Shown: positions 35,981-47,759, numbered from the stretch's first letter. The stretch is DNA of 64,000 nucleotides from Hyperoplus lanceolatus (GCA_026929865.2 CM049413.1:19480001-19544000), one strand, 5' to 3'. Program-made: numbers and translations. The notes: generated by a model not told the origin, from the letters alone.

Positions 35981-37856
35981 ACCATGGACATATAAAGAAA
36001 TGGACACCGTGTCACTACACGATCTGAGGAGCCTGCACGATATGAGGTGCGCGTGCGCAAAATGGCCGCCATCATTGACAGCCCGCTTAGCTCAAAGTGT
36101 TTTGGAGAGCCACAGACTGCACTAAAAGCAGACTGTAACTCGCTCAATTCTGAACCGATTTTCATGACCTTTAGTTTGTTATGAAGATAGAACAGTTAAT
36201 CATGCTACCGATTACGTGTTGGAATTAAATTCAGTTACGGGGCCGCTGACCCACGGACTTTGTGTGTGTGTGTTTGTGCTCACGGGGAACTTTAGGAGGG
36301 GGTGGGGGTGAGGACGCTGACGTGCGTTGCCTAGGCGACTGCGGGCTTTCCAAGATGGCGGCCGTTCTGCGCATGCGGTCCTCATATCGTGCAGGCTCCT
36401 CAGATCGTGTAGTGACACACCGTATTGAAACATGGCGCCCATTCATTCCTATGAAGCTGCTCATTGGTGCAGAGAAGCGACAAGGAAGCTGCCATACTGC
36501 TTTCATGTGAGCCTGGCACACCCCTAAAGCATGACGCGCAGGGTACGTTTCATTCTCGAGCAGTGTAACGTTATAATATGTCCGTGCATTAAGCTAAGCG
36601 GGACGAGCACAGTTGCATTGTTTATCGACCATGGAAGTATAAGTCACTTATCCCCGATGATTCTCTATATGTAATCTTTAAATTACACCCCGTCGTTGTA
36701 AAGTAATATAGTGATAAACGAAGATTCCTCCCGCCATCGGAGGGCGGGCCGGCCGAAGCAACGGTTGTTTCACTACGGCTCCTTTTGGCGGCTACACGCC
36801 TAACGGCTAAAACTAAAATAAAACGGCTATAAAACGCTTTCGGTGGCGTTTTGAAAAGCGAAAACTTCCATTCTATTAGTACATGGTTTAAAGAAAAGTA
36901 TGAGCCTTTGATTGATATCCAGAAAAATTTAGCAGAGATACATTCTTGTTAGACGAAAATTGTATTGGGAATGAATGGGCCTGAGCCCCTATGATCGCCA
37001 TTTTGATTTACGGACCCGTCACAGACAGTCAAATGCGTGTTATACCAGGCGTGGCCACCTGTCCATGCTGGCTGCTCGGAAAAGGCACTATCCTGGGGGC
37101 CTGGCTCAGACCTGTGCAATTATGACGTCTTGCTGAGCGCACAGCATTTTTGCAGCATTTTTGCTGTGCACTCCAGGCCCCCAGGACTGTGCCTTTTCCG
37201 AGCGGGCAGCATGGACAGGTGGCCACGCCTGGTATTGCACGCATTAGACTGTCTGGGACGGGTCCGTAAAACAAAATGGAGATCATAGGAGCCCTGCCCC
37301 ATTCATTTCCAATACAATTTCGTCAAACAAGAATGTATCTCCGCTAAATTTTTCTGGATATCAATCAAAGTCTCATACTTTTCTTTAGACCATGTTCTAA
37401 TAGAATGGAAGTTTTCGCTTTTCAAAACGCCACCGAAGGCGTTTTGTAGTAGTTTTATTTTCAGTTTTAGCCATTAGGCGTGTAGCCGCTAAAAGGAGTT
37501 GTGGTGAAACAACCGTTGCTTCGGCCGGCCCGGCCTCCGATGGCGGGAGGAATCTTCGTTTATCACAAACTTTACAACAAAGGGGTGTAATTTAAAGATT
37601 ACATATAGAGAATCATCGGGGATTAGTAATTTATACTTCTATGGTCGATAAACAATGCAACTGTGCTTGTCCCACTTAGCTTAATGCACGGACATATTAT
37701 AACGTTACACTGTTCGCGTCATGCTTCAGGGGCGTGCCAGGGCTCTCATGAGAGCAGTATAGCCGCTTCCTTGTTGCTTCTCCAATGAGCAGCTTTCATA
37801 GGAATGAATGGGCGCCATGTTTCAATACGGTGTCCATTTCTTTATATGTCCATGGT
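35981..37856. repeat. 1.9 kb palindromic (fold-back) repeat
   Basis: The left arm 35981-37104 begins ACCATGGACATATAAAGAAA and the right arm 37173-37856 ends with its inverse. Once the nested MITE at 36011-36416 is removed the left arm is about 711 bp against 684 bp on the right. The arms share GGCGGGAGGAATC, CGATAAACAATGCAACTGTG and GGACAGGTGGCCACGCCTGG in inverse orientation. The spacer is 68 bp. A single-arm copy lies at 1679-2320. No transposase is visible and I cannot name the family. Confidence 0.85.
36011..36416. mobile_element. MITE nested in the left arm of the palindrome
   Basis: Its ends GTCACTACACGATCTGAGGA and the inverse form inverted repeats of about 37 bp, running through GCCTGCACGATATGAGG, followed by CGCCAT-type blocks. 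ACACCGT at 36004-36010 and 36417-36423 is a 7-bp target duplication (an 8th base differs), confirmed because the right arm has the unbroken empty site. No coding content. hAT-type (8 bp) is possible. Confidence 0.85.
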
Positions 37857-40393
37857 GCGCTCAGCAAGACTGTCACTTTTTAATCATTAATCGAACCACA
37901 TTATGGCCTTGGGGAAAAACCGTGTGATCTAAGTATTTAATCTGTAATGATCTGTCCTAATAATTATCAAGTGTATACCAAACCATGATATGTACCTCAG
38001 CAGTGAAAGTTAGTTCAAGCCCTCGCATGCCCTCTGTCAGTCAGCTGGGCTTTTGTTCTTCTCTTTGCTTCTGTAGAATAAAGAAGCTGCGCTAAATGTA
38101 TTGACGGTGAACCACCTGAGAGGTAACGCGAGGAAGTTAGAAGAATTTTCGATTAAATCTTAACTTTAGGAGTCACCTGAGCTACTTGAGCAGTGTCATT
38201 TATCAGTTTTTCATTTATGCAAATTGATCAAGTAGGCCTACAGTAAAACCTGAGTCCACACTTATATGTTTAAATGTTAAACGAATGAGTTAATTACAGC
38301 ATCAAAAAGAAATGAATGAGTTACACATCAAATCTCGATGATTTAGGTTGAAATTATACAGAAGCCAAGACATTCATCGACAGCTCTGTGCTGTCCTCTG
38401 AAAGGCACCTTGTGGCCTGAGCATTACCGCCAATTTATCCCACGCACTCACAGCAAATAAACGCTGCTAGTGTGTAACAGTTTTCCCTGATGCCCTCCTG
38501 CTCTCATCAGGCAGAACTTGTGATCACAGACTGATATCATCACACCGACGTCTCGCTGTCACATCGGATTTCTGCAGCTCCTGCCTGAAGACTGTCTCTC
38601 TAGGCCCGAGTGGCGGCCGACCATGCTAACCAGCGCCACGCCATCGGAAGCTAATAAATCATCTGTGGTTTTATTTCAGATTTATTCGGACTGTAATGAA
38701 GACGCGACGGCCCCGGGCCGTAACCGACGGCGACAGGGTGACACTGATGAATGGCTGAAGGTGTGCACTCTGCAGTCGGAAGGAGAGGGAGGACTGTCAG
38801 GCTTCGAACGGTGCGCTGTGTGTGTGCCTGATCAAGTGCACTCCAAGGAGCTGTTAGATCACACAATTGGCACATTCAGCACGACCATCAAATATATAAT
38901 TATTACTCCTCCTTGCAGACAGTATCAGAAACCGCTCCTCGTCAGCATTGTAATCTTTGCTGTCATCATCACTATCACCATCATTGCCAGACTCCTGGCT
39001 ATTGTCTCTGCCATCATCACCATCAAAATGGTTATGATCAAATCTATAATCATTATTATCATAAGCATCAATATTTTCATCACCATGATGAATCCGCCCA
39101 CACTATCAAAGGGACAGGGGCAAAATATGAAAAACAAGGCACCTTCTCCATGTCAACAAATGTGTGGCCAAACCGGGTCGGTATAGGCCCGTACGTGCGT
39201 GCTGACATACACTTTTTCTGATTTTTTAAATAATGTCTGAAGACACTACAGGCTGCCTAGTCACTGTGGCTGCTGTGGAGCAATGTTTACGCTTTTAATA
39301 ATTACAGACGACTGGACAGAAATACAAAAGGCCCCTATTCTACAGAACCAACACCATGGGACGGCAAGTACAATGGGCCATGCACATTTTTATTTTTAAA
39401 TATTTGAGACAATTTAATTTCAGTTAAACTTTCTTTCTCATCCATTATTATCAAATGATATAATATTGGCGTCAGCCATTAAAAAACTCATCTAGGTCGA
39501 CCACTTATAGCCATACCAGCACCTGTAACATTGCCACTATCACAACCAATATCAAGAGCAATAGTATTCGCTTTATCATTAACCATTACCAGGATTGTCA
39601 TTATCGTCGTCACCTACATATCATCATGATCATTGATAGTTGAATTGGTTTTTCTACTTTAACTTCTGTACAGGGTCTTCAAACTCATTCCATCACTGCC
39701 AATACCCTAGCTGATCCAATACCAATCCTTGTTTTTCCTCATATCTACAATCTCTATGACTGTGTGGAATGGAAATCACTGGCCTTCTATGAACAAATTA
39801 ATTTAACTAGATCCAGAATCACTGCATTATTATAACAGCATTAACGTTATTGTCAACATCTTCACTGACATATTATCATCCTCACTTTCACCATCATTAT
39901 TATCAAAAACAACAAAGTCATTGCTTTTAAGTTAGCATCATCATCATCTTGAAACCTCTTACCTTTCTTCACTGTGTATGCATTGCCTTCTCTCTCTCTC
40001 TCTATTACATTGACTCTGCGTTTTGATAGCACACTCTTTCTGTGTGTCATCACAGTCCTCTCTGTCAGCCAAGGACAAATCGACTGAGCCAACTCAATGC
40101 CTCAAGCCTGGCAGCTTCCAGTCATCTTGTCAATCAATGAATCCATACCAAGCTCGTCTCACCCAGTCCTGACACAGTTTGGCACAGCACTTTTTGAAGA
40201 GCATATAAACAGATGGATACCTCATATGCAACATTGTGGCAACAATATGACGCCGGCAACTTGGACTAGGTCCTCCTCCCTACTCAAAGAACACTACTGG
40301 AAACTGCTGTTAAAGTTAACCTTAACTTAAGGGAGGGTCTAGTATCAAATTGTAGTATAGTAAAGTATATTTAAGTTGCTCAATGGCAGCTCA
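37857..40393. other. Non-coding with a degenerate CAT-rich tract
   Basis: Bases 38900-39110 and parts of 39480-39960 are degenerate (CAT)n/(ATC)n repeats. The 187-codon frame at 38623-39186 ends in that tract (Ile/Thr/Met-rich) and is not credible as a gene. Bases 38500-38880 upstream are unique and GC-balanced and might be a conserved element. A (CT)n run lies near 39991-40003. Confidence 0.45.
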
Positions 40394-41626
40394 GGGGCCT
40401 CATTTATAAACGTTGCGTACGCCCAGAAGAGGGCGCACGCCAATTTCTAAGCAAATATTGGGATTTATAAAAACCAAACTTGACGGGAGATGTGCGGTCC
40501 TCCACGCAAACTCTGACCCATGCGTACGCACAGAAAGTGGAGAAAGGAGAAACGGCGACTCCGTCGGCACATGTATGAAGTGCGAGAACGAATGTGTTTG
40601 TGTAAAATGAATCCAGATAGGCCTATTATAAGCCATGTAGGTCTATCATATATTGGGAGTTCCTTTGCAAAACGGATGAAGCCATTCTTACAACTAATGA
40701 ACAAATGCCTCCACGAATTATTCCATGGAGTGATACCAACAAAAACAAAACGAATTAGGATCTTACATACCTACAAACGGAGATAGGCTATATGAGTGCA
40801 AATAAAAAAAAATGCGTTCGAATAAGCTCTGCAGTTAGAATAACCTATCTGCATGTTGTGGAATTAATTCTGATAATATTGAGGTGGAATACAGCCTATT
40901 ACTTTTACAACTGTTCTCGATGCCTCAGTCAGGCAGACAGGAGTGCTTTTCATACACTAATGTAAGCCTACTGTACATCACATAGGCTACTGTGATCTTT
41001 TTCACTTTTGTCCGTTTTATCTATGTTTTTCTTTTAGTTTAAGCACGTCCAATTGTGTTTTGAAAGGGACTGTGAAGTTTATTATTAACCCTCCGCCGCC
41101 CCCACTGCCCCGGGATGAATTCTCCGAATCTGTATCTCATGGGGGTCTCGTGTCCCCCGCTCGTGGCACAAACACTGTTATGTGAGGATATGCCTTGTTT
41201 GCGTCCCTTTTATGTCGGATCGCTTCTTTTTATTTCGGCCACAGCGTTCACAGAGATCCCACCTGCCTCTGCGCCTTTACGCTCACCTGCCACCAAACTA
41301 TATTTTCCCTGGTCGCCACTTCTCCAACGGGACTTCGGGGGCGTGATCCACACCGTGTGGGTCTTTTTTCAATTTCCCTTTCGTCGGCGTTGCCACTACC
41401 GCCTTCTGCACTCAGTAAATGATATTAATTTGGGCGTGTTGATGACTATGTATGGGTAAATATGGGCGGTACGGGCCGCTGCGCCACTTTAGGTTGATTG
41501 TGATTTATAAAGGGAACAGGCGAGGCGTGGGACTGTTTTATAAACCGAATATTTTTGTTCGCCGACCCTTCTTCCGTACGCCAGCTTCCACGTGAATCCC
41601 ACGCAAAGCTTTATAAATGAGGCCCC
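40394..41626. mobile_element. DNA transposon relic with GGGGCCTCATTTATAAA ends
   Basis: The ends GGGGCCTCATTTATAAA and the inverse (to 41626) are followed by GCGTACGC-type words on both sides (TGCGTACGCCCAG on the left, CCGTACGCCAGC on the right). The 1.23 kb body carries only short frames. One on the plus strand (MYEVRERMCLCKMNPDRP, near 40571) is unrecognised. The end type is frequent in fish; a PIF/Harbinger relationship is likely but from memory. A clear target duplication is not seen. Confidence 0.65.
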
Positions 41627-42165
41627 TGGTCATTTGGCAACATAGCATTTACAATGTATTCTACTAGTGACCAGAACTCACAACAAGAAGTCTGAGTAGG
41701 AACTTTGTGTTTCAATTTGTTCACATTTTCGTAATTATCACTCTACCAATAAACTGGTATTTGTTCTGGTGGAGCTTTGGAGCTTGAGAAAACAATAACA
41801 GGAAATAATTTAAAACATTATGGCACAATGTTGCTATAGTTATTATTTCCACAGCAGGTTTATTAAAACTATATGCACATATAAAATGCATCTAATGTGC
41901 ATTTACATCTTTGGCACATTAAGTTTGGAAAACAGTTGACAAAAATATTTATATTTTTTCATGATTCCACACTAAGCAAGATAAATGTGAAAATGCTCTT
42001 TTTGGGGCCTCAGTCTACACTTTGCTTGAATTCTTCCTGAGAATATCTGAGAATCAGTAAAACAGCAATAGGCTACTAGGGATAGCCTTTCCGAGTACTA
42101 CTGCATCCGAGTTTTATAAGACTGTCAGGTTAATACAAAACGATGCTGTGTACCCAACAGCTACA

Positions 42166-42538
42166 CTGTCTGCAAAAATTTGCAGACAGTGTAGCTGTTG
42201 GGTCCAACTAGCTCATCTATGAGCTAGTTGGACTATGGAGCTCATAGATGAGCTAGTTGGACCTTTTCGGGTTGAGGATGGCCTCAAAATCAACTCCCAA
42301 ACCTATTGTCAGTTTCTAGAAGATACTTTCTTCAAGCTGTGGTACAGGAAAAAGTCTGCATCTTTCAAGAAGACCATGATTTTTATGCAGGACAATGCTC
42401 CATCACATGCATCTAAGTACTCAATTGCATGGATAGCCAGTAAAGGCCTTAAGGATGAAAACATAATGACATGACCCCCTTCCTCACCTGACTTAAACCC
42501 TATTAACACGGGGACAACCCGGGGGGGGGGGGGAGGGG

Positions 42539-42576
<38 letters not shown>

Positions 42577-43235
42577 ACCAACAACAGACAACCCCATCCC
42601 ACAAGGGAAGGGGGGGGGGGGGCCCAAAAAAAAAAAAGGGGGGGGGGACGAACCCCCACCCTTGGATCAGGCCAACCCCCTAACCACCGAGCCACGGTCG
42701 CCTTGAGAACCTGTGGGCCCTGCTTAAACAGGATATTTACAGTGAAGGAAATCAGTACACCTCTCGGAACAGTGTCTGGGAGGCTGTGGTTGCTGCTGCA
42801 CAAAAAGTTGATCGGCAACAGATCAAGAAACTGACAGACTCTATGAATGGAAGGCTTGTGACAGTTATTGAAAAGAATGGTGGCTATATTGGTCACTATA
42901 TAGCCACTTTTTTTTGACATGTCGGAAATTTTTATTTGTAAATTTTGAGTTGTTTTATTATTCTCACTTTAACAGATGAAAATAAACAAGTGAGATGGGA
43001 ACAATTTAGTTTTTTTTATTTAGTTGCAGAATAATTCTGCATACTAATAGTTGCCTAATAATAGCAAAACATATATATATATATTCTCGTAAGAAAGACA
43101 AAACCTCACTTTTACTTTCGTAAACATTCAGGTTTAGGTTCATTAACATTTTGGATTGACCGAGAGCACTGAAGTTGTTCAATAATAAAATGAATCCTCA
43201 AAAATACAACTTGCCTAAAAATGTTGCACACAGTG
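42166..43235 (+). mobile_element. Tc1/mariner transposon relic with transposase 3' half
   Basis: The plus strand encodes GPFRVEDGLKINSQTYCQFL, then FMQDNAPSHAS, a catalytic-Asp block of Tc1/mariner transposases, then SPDLNPI. The frame resumes after a 200-bp insertion with ENLWALLKQDIYSEG (containing the third catalytic acid) and ends near 42917 with GGYIGHYIATFF. The right end TTGCCTAAAAATGTTGCACA, then CAGTG, precedes TA at 43236. The left end CACTGTCTGCAAAAATT follows TA at 42164-42165. The 5' half of the gene is lost and a stop interrupts the NIMT-PPSSPD block, so it is dead. Confidence 0.8.
42505..42704. repeat. Homopolymer-rich insertion with a tRNA-like SINE head
   Basis: This 200-bp block splits the transposase between SPDLNPI and ENLWALL. 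It holds long G and C runs (about 42521-42574) and further G and A runs (about 42609-42648). Its last 50 bases, read on the minus strand, are GGCGACCGTGGCTCGGTGGT and onward to GGGTGGGGGTTCG, an A-box- and B-box-like tRNA head. A tRNA-type SINE in reverse is likely, but the homopolymers may be sequencing or assembly error. Confidence 0.45.
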
Positions 43236-43552
43236 TAGTTACGAGACCTACTTATGACACATCTTTGGAAAGCATTTCAAGATAAAATCACACAACAGCA
43301 GATAGAAGCGGCATCTATGTCCGACCAACAGCAACAACAAAACAATTACAAAGTTGAGCCAACTCACCTATGAAGCTTGACAGTAGCCTGATCCACCAAT
43401 CAATAACATCCTGATAAAAACGCTGTTGTTACATTGGCAGAGGTCCACACGATCCAGTCCACCAACATGTTTAGTGCCAAACACTTAACACACGTAACAT
43501 CCATAAATCCCTAGCGTAATCCAAATAAATTCACCCCCCTCAGTGTTGTCAT

Positions 43553-44007
43553 GGAGATATGAACTAAACATACAGATTAGATTTTTTTGGACCAGGCGGT
43601 AAATAGGTTTAATAATGCTGTGAAAACTGCCTATTTAACATGGAAGTCAATGAGAAATTGCTCTGTTTAGGTACCACCTCTTAGTGGCCACTCGGTGAAC
43701 TGAATTTTTTGTCACTTCCGCAATGGATGCTGGTAGAATTCGCTGTGGTTGGGACTTGGCTCCACTCGAACCTTTTGATTGACGCCAATAGGAGCCTCCT
43801 GTCCTGTCCGCAATAGCTAACGAAAGTATGCGCTGTAAGGTCAGATGTGCACGGCATGCATTTGTTACGTTTCCACTGCAGTCTGTTTTCCACGTGAACG
43901 CTCGCATTTTCCAGTGTGCAGTACAGTGTCCGCAAGTCAGCAGTGAAAAAACCTTAAATCTAGCATACAATTCAAAAGATATTTAGTTTTTAGGTAAGCA
44001 TGTATAT
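43553..44007 (+). repeat. Interspersed repeat, relative of 1-1678
   Basis: The left part matches 1-63 plus 1533-1640 without the Tc1 insertion, giving the empty site GGTTTAATAATGCTG. The right end TTAGTTTTTAGGTAAGCATG matches the ends seen near 3232 and 18047-18300. No coding content. Confidence 0.7.
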
Positions 44008-45183
44008 CAGTGTTGGGCAAGTTACTTCAAATGCGTAATGCATTATGTATTACTTGTTACTGTCATTTCAAAGTAGTTAGTTACATTACAATATTACTGT
44101 CTTTGAATTGTAAGGCATTACACTACTTTTACATTACTTTTGCATTACTTTCACCAACATAACAGGAAATATGGATTTGGTGTTCTCAATAGATCTTCTT
44201 GTGTTCAATGCAGCTCATTACACAGCAGGAGGTGACATGATATGGCATAATGACTGAGCTAGGCTTAAGGCTAACAAAAGTATATAATATAATGGTCACA
44301 GTTATGGCTCATGGTGCAATACATTTTACAATAGAAATACTGTATCTTTAGGTATAATATTAATATCAATAGAGCTAGAGCCTACTATTGTAGATTGTAA
44401 AAAAAAATAGCCTCAAAGACTTGTTTCTTGTGTTCTGGCGACAAACAAGTTGTTCACATCATCATCAACTTTTGCCTTTTTTAGTTGTTCCAAAGAATAT
44501 GCCTTATCATCTAATCTAAATGATAACTGACCATTATGTTTGTTTATCGTCTCTCTTGCGTGACATTTTATAATAACAATACTAGCCTAAATATATATCT
44601 CCTTTGCTGTGCGCTGGGGAGAAACAGTCACGCTGGCATCTTTTCTGGTATCAAATTGTTGATTGCGGAGCTGCTTGACTCTCGGCCGGGTGCGGGGAAA
44701 AATGTTACGATCCTGCCTGGACCTCAAGCCCTTTGTTGTGTTGTTCTCCCCTTTCCCTTGTCTGGTCTGATTGCAGGGCTTGAGTCAGGTGTGTAGGAGC
44801 CAGGCACCAGCATCCACAGCTGTCACCAATCTACAAATTTACTGCTCTACATATACCCTGTTCAACCTTCCAGACACTGCCAGATTGTAAACTCTGTTAC
44901 CCTGTCAGTTACTCTCCAGCCACCTAGACCATTTGTAGTTCTGCCTGCATTTAGCTCGTTGCTAATTCTGTTCTTTTTTGCCACAGTCTCCCAGCCTGAC
45001 TCCTGCCACCAGCTCCAGCCCTCGTCAGCCAGCTCTCCCTCCCTGTACCCCCCTGCCTGCCTACTCTTGCCTGCCCCTGCTCTTCTTTTTTAGGGTGGAA
45101 CACTGGTTGTGCGCTCTGAAGGGGCTGGGATGTGCGTTTTTGCGCTGGGAGAGAGAACGCGGTGGGCTGAGACTATAGTAGGC

Positions 45184-45191
45184 TATAAAAG
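45184..45191 (+). promoter_or_regulatory. TATA-box-like site
   Basis: TATAAAAG is followed about 30 bp later by a GAGCTCAAAGCATTG start-like region, about 600 bp upstream of the ORF1-like frame. It is a sequence match only; whether it drives transcription is unknown. Confidence 0.25.
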
Positions 45192-45699
45192 GCACGGGAA
45201 ATCGGCAAAGAGCTCAAAGCATTGAATTCAAAGCCTCTACTCATTATGTTGAGAGTCGACGTGTCAGAGGCATGAATCGACAAAGCGATCAACTTTTTTG
45301 CTTGCCAACTGCGCTGTACTTTACGCACCATCACGGCTGCCGTTATGTTTAGATTTCATAATTTGCATCAAAGCACTTATAGGATAATAAGATTTTTATT
45401 TATTTAATTAGAGGCTTTATTTAAACGCTGTCCATGCGGTGGTTATATTAACTGTGTCGGCTGTAGACTGAAACTAACGAGGGGGCGGCTGCTTCACTGT
45501 ACAGTTCCATAGTTGCGCATTCAGTTTTGGCGACATGTCTCTGTGTATCAGGGCTCGGGACTCGGGACATGCAATCGGATCGCAGAAGCTGCTCCTCTGT
45601 TGAAAGGGAGTGGCACTCCGTTGTAAGGAGGGAAGTGATGTGGTCTCTTCTGGTTTCCTCTTTTACCCAGCGCAGCTTAAACTTGGGCGGTGAGACGGA

Positions 45700-46872
45700 A
45701 GCCAGAGTTTTCTTCTCCTCCAGCAGTAAAACGAAGTTAACATTAGCGCAGGTTTTTTTCTCCTCTGCGAATCTCGTGGTGTTGGCCAATTTCTGGAGAA
45801 CGTGGAGTCTTGTTTTCTTCTCCCGAAGGGAAAATTGGCCAAAAAGCGTGCTGTTATTCTGAAATTTGTGAGTAGAAAGCATAAGATAAATTTGCTCAGT
45901 CAAGGCAAGAAGCTTAAAGGCGAACAAATTGGAATGAGTGAAAACTTAACCAAGAGAAATGCTAATCTGGCCTACCAAGCCAGAGGGTTAAAAAAATGTG
46001 GACGGGTCCAACAAACATGGACGAGAGATGGAAGAATCTTCATCAAAATGAATGGAGCTACACCCGAGGAAGCTAACATTGTGCAAATCAGAACGGAGGA
46101 GGATCTGGTTCAATTCCGGAGGGAAGAGGACCTGATCAACCCAAGCAGCAAGAATGAGCAACATACCTGATGGGATAAATTATCATGAAAGTCTGGAGTT
46201 ATTAGCTAATCTTTACGAGGAACCTAGATTATCAGACCCAAATGACATTAAAGCATGGACAATTTGAATTAAAGTTGGCATGGTCTTTGAATTAAAGGGA
46301 TTTAAACTGGTTTGTGTCATAATATAAGGTTTGAAATTGTAAATACAATGTGCTCTGCTATTGATAACCTAATGGAATGTGTGACTATTGAAATTTAAAT
46401 GAAAGATACATGTTAATTATCAGCTGTGTGTTCAGAACACCCGAGTTAAAATTGGAAGACTTTCTCTGACTGAAGAATTTGTAAATACACTGCATGTTAT
46501 GGGACTGTAGCCAAGGTCAGCAGACACACTGACTGTTTTGAATACTTTTGCAGAGGTGTTTAGGCTACTAGAGAAGAAATGGACAAGGCCATATCTGCAT
46601 TGTCACAGGGAAGAGGAAAATAGAGACCTAAAATTATTTGTGTATTAGAATGAATCTTCTTAGAAAAAAAATGTGTTCTAACTGTAGTAGCTGTGTATCT
46701 GTGTATCTGAATCTTATGGCAGTGGGGGCGGGACTCGATAAGCCTTTGGCTTCTCCTGCTACCCTTCGGACGATAAAACAAAGTAATATGTATGAATATG
46801 CAATGTGAAAATTATGTATTATGTGTAATTGTCCGGAAGAATAATAATAAATAAATAAATAAATAAATAAAA
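45700..46872 (+). mobile_element. ORF1-only LINE derivative
   Basis: An ORF1-like frame (45802-46170) is followed directly by 3' sequence with GGGGCGGGACTCGATAAGCC, CTTCTCCTGCTACCCTTCGG and an (AATA)n tail ending about 46872, a layout typical of fish LINE 3' ends. The reverse transcriptase is missing. A second frame starts at ATG 46154, overlapping the end of ORF1, and stops after 37 codons, as if only the start of ORF2 remained. The 5' boundary is uncertain. Clade assignment (L1/Tx1, CR1 or other) is open. Confidence 0.55.
45802..46170 (+). CDS. LINE ORF1-type nucleic-acid-binding protein fragment
   Basis: 122 codons; the N-terminus is uncertain because the frame probably continued upstream in an intact parent. 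The core VILKFVSRKHKINLLSQGKK, then MSENLTKRNANLAYQAR and TWTRDGRIFIKM, fits the conserved C-terminal domain of LINE ORF1 and baculovirus FP-like proteins (VKF-SR--K, NE-LT, W--DG-IFVK). Such proteins bind LINE RNA in ribonucleoprotein particles. There is no internal stop, but the zinc-finger or coiled-coil N-terminal part is not visible. Confidence 0.5.
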   Translation: MESCFLLPKGKLAKKRAVILKFVSRKHKINLLSQGKKLKGEQIGMSENLTKRNANLAYQARGLKKCGRVQQTWTRDGRIFIKMNGATPEEANIVQIRTEEDLVQFRREEDLINPSSKNEQHT

Positions 46873-46991
46873 TTTGTATAAAAACAACAAACCAGTCATT
46901 TTGGGTTTAAAATGCATTGTTACAGTTACATATTACCATTTTTTGTTGTTGTAATGCCTTACATTACCGCGTTGCAGCAAATATATACAGT

Positions 46992-46996
46992 ATGTG
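46992..46996. repeat. Target-site duplication of the BEL/Pao element
   Basis: ATGTG here and at 54409-54413 flank the LTR element exactly; 5 bp is the usual size for BEL/Pao integration. Confidence 0.9.
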
Positions 46997-47710
46997 TGTT
47001 GGTGAGGACCAGTGGACTGTAGCGGACTGTATAGGTTGGTATAGGAGACCGTGTTGCATAGGTGGCGCCGGCTAGAACCCCACAAAACACACGAAGCAGT
47101 GGTCCAGTTTAGTGACTTTAATTCTCTTTGGTTGGCATTACATTGGCATATATGGTGTGTGTTGGCGTTTGTGTGTGGGGGTGTGTGTGGTCTAAAAGAA
47201 AGATACAAAAGGAAATACTAATTAGCAATAATGTCACAGTATTAACTTAAGCAAGAACACACAGTCACACAGTCACTGCATTAATAACATGAATGAACAG
47301 GCTGCTATAAAGTGGCTAATATTTCTAATACAGTCAAATGCACTAACTGCCCAAATGATATCAGCACTAGCTTAAAGACGAGTGAAACTCAACTGACCCA
47401 CGGCACACTATTACACAGACAATAAATAACTGTCGGCTGTTAACATGCAAGCACACAGCTTTAACAATAAACAATAATGACCTAAATAAACTAACATCAG
47501 TGTCCTCTCTACACTACTTACTTTTTGTCAGTGACGCACACGGGCCGCCACACATAAAACACAGCCGAACTTTGGCGAGACACACATGAACTGACAAACG
47601 GCTCGGAACTTCACATAAACGGAGCGCGAGTCCAAACGGTTGCTTAGCAACGGGGGGACGCTGCATGCAGACAGGCTGCGCTGCACGTGAGCAGCAGAGC
47701 CTTTTGTACA
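46997..47710 (-). repeat. 3' LTR of the BEL/Pao element
   Basis: 714 bp, TGTT...TACA on the plus strand, so TG...CA in element sense. It aligns end to end with 53695-54408 at about 99.4 percent. Confidence 0.95.
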
Positions 47711-47720
47711 GCCGCCCCTA
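47711..47720 (-). other. Polypurine tract of the BEL/Pao element
   Basis: In element sense TAGGGGCGGC lies immediately before the 3' LTR, the expected place for plus-strand priming. It is short and contains pyrimidines at its edges. Confidence 0.6.
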
Positions 47721-47759
47721 AATTGCTACTGCAATTTACACATGAAAAAGGGCTCATCA

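Larger units (their letters stand above)
44008..46990. mobile_element. CAGTGTTGGG-ended DNA element, interrupted and right-truncated
   Basis: The left end CAGTGTTGGGCAAGTTACTT, followed by repeated CATTACTTT/GTAATGC words to about 44155, is a common fish transposon terminus (hAT-like, from memory). The right part at about 46910-46976 (GTAATGCCTTACATTACCGC) has the matching inverted vocabulary. The final CCCAACACTG is absent, lost near where the BEL/Pao element inserted. Between the two ends lie unrelated sequence and the LINE fragment. Confidence 0.5.

Noticed and set aside
38623-39186. 187-codon frame with an Ile/Thr-rich, membrane-like C-terminus
   Set aside because: The hydrophobic part is a degenerate CAT/ATC simple repeat. 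The front half has no recognised domain and no splice or promoter context.
42655-42704. tRNA gene on the minus strand
   Set aside because: It is only a truncated tRNA-like head embedded in homopolymers inside a transposase; a SINE remnant is more likely.
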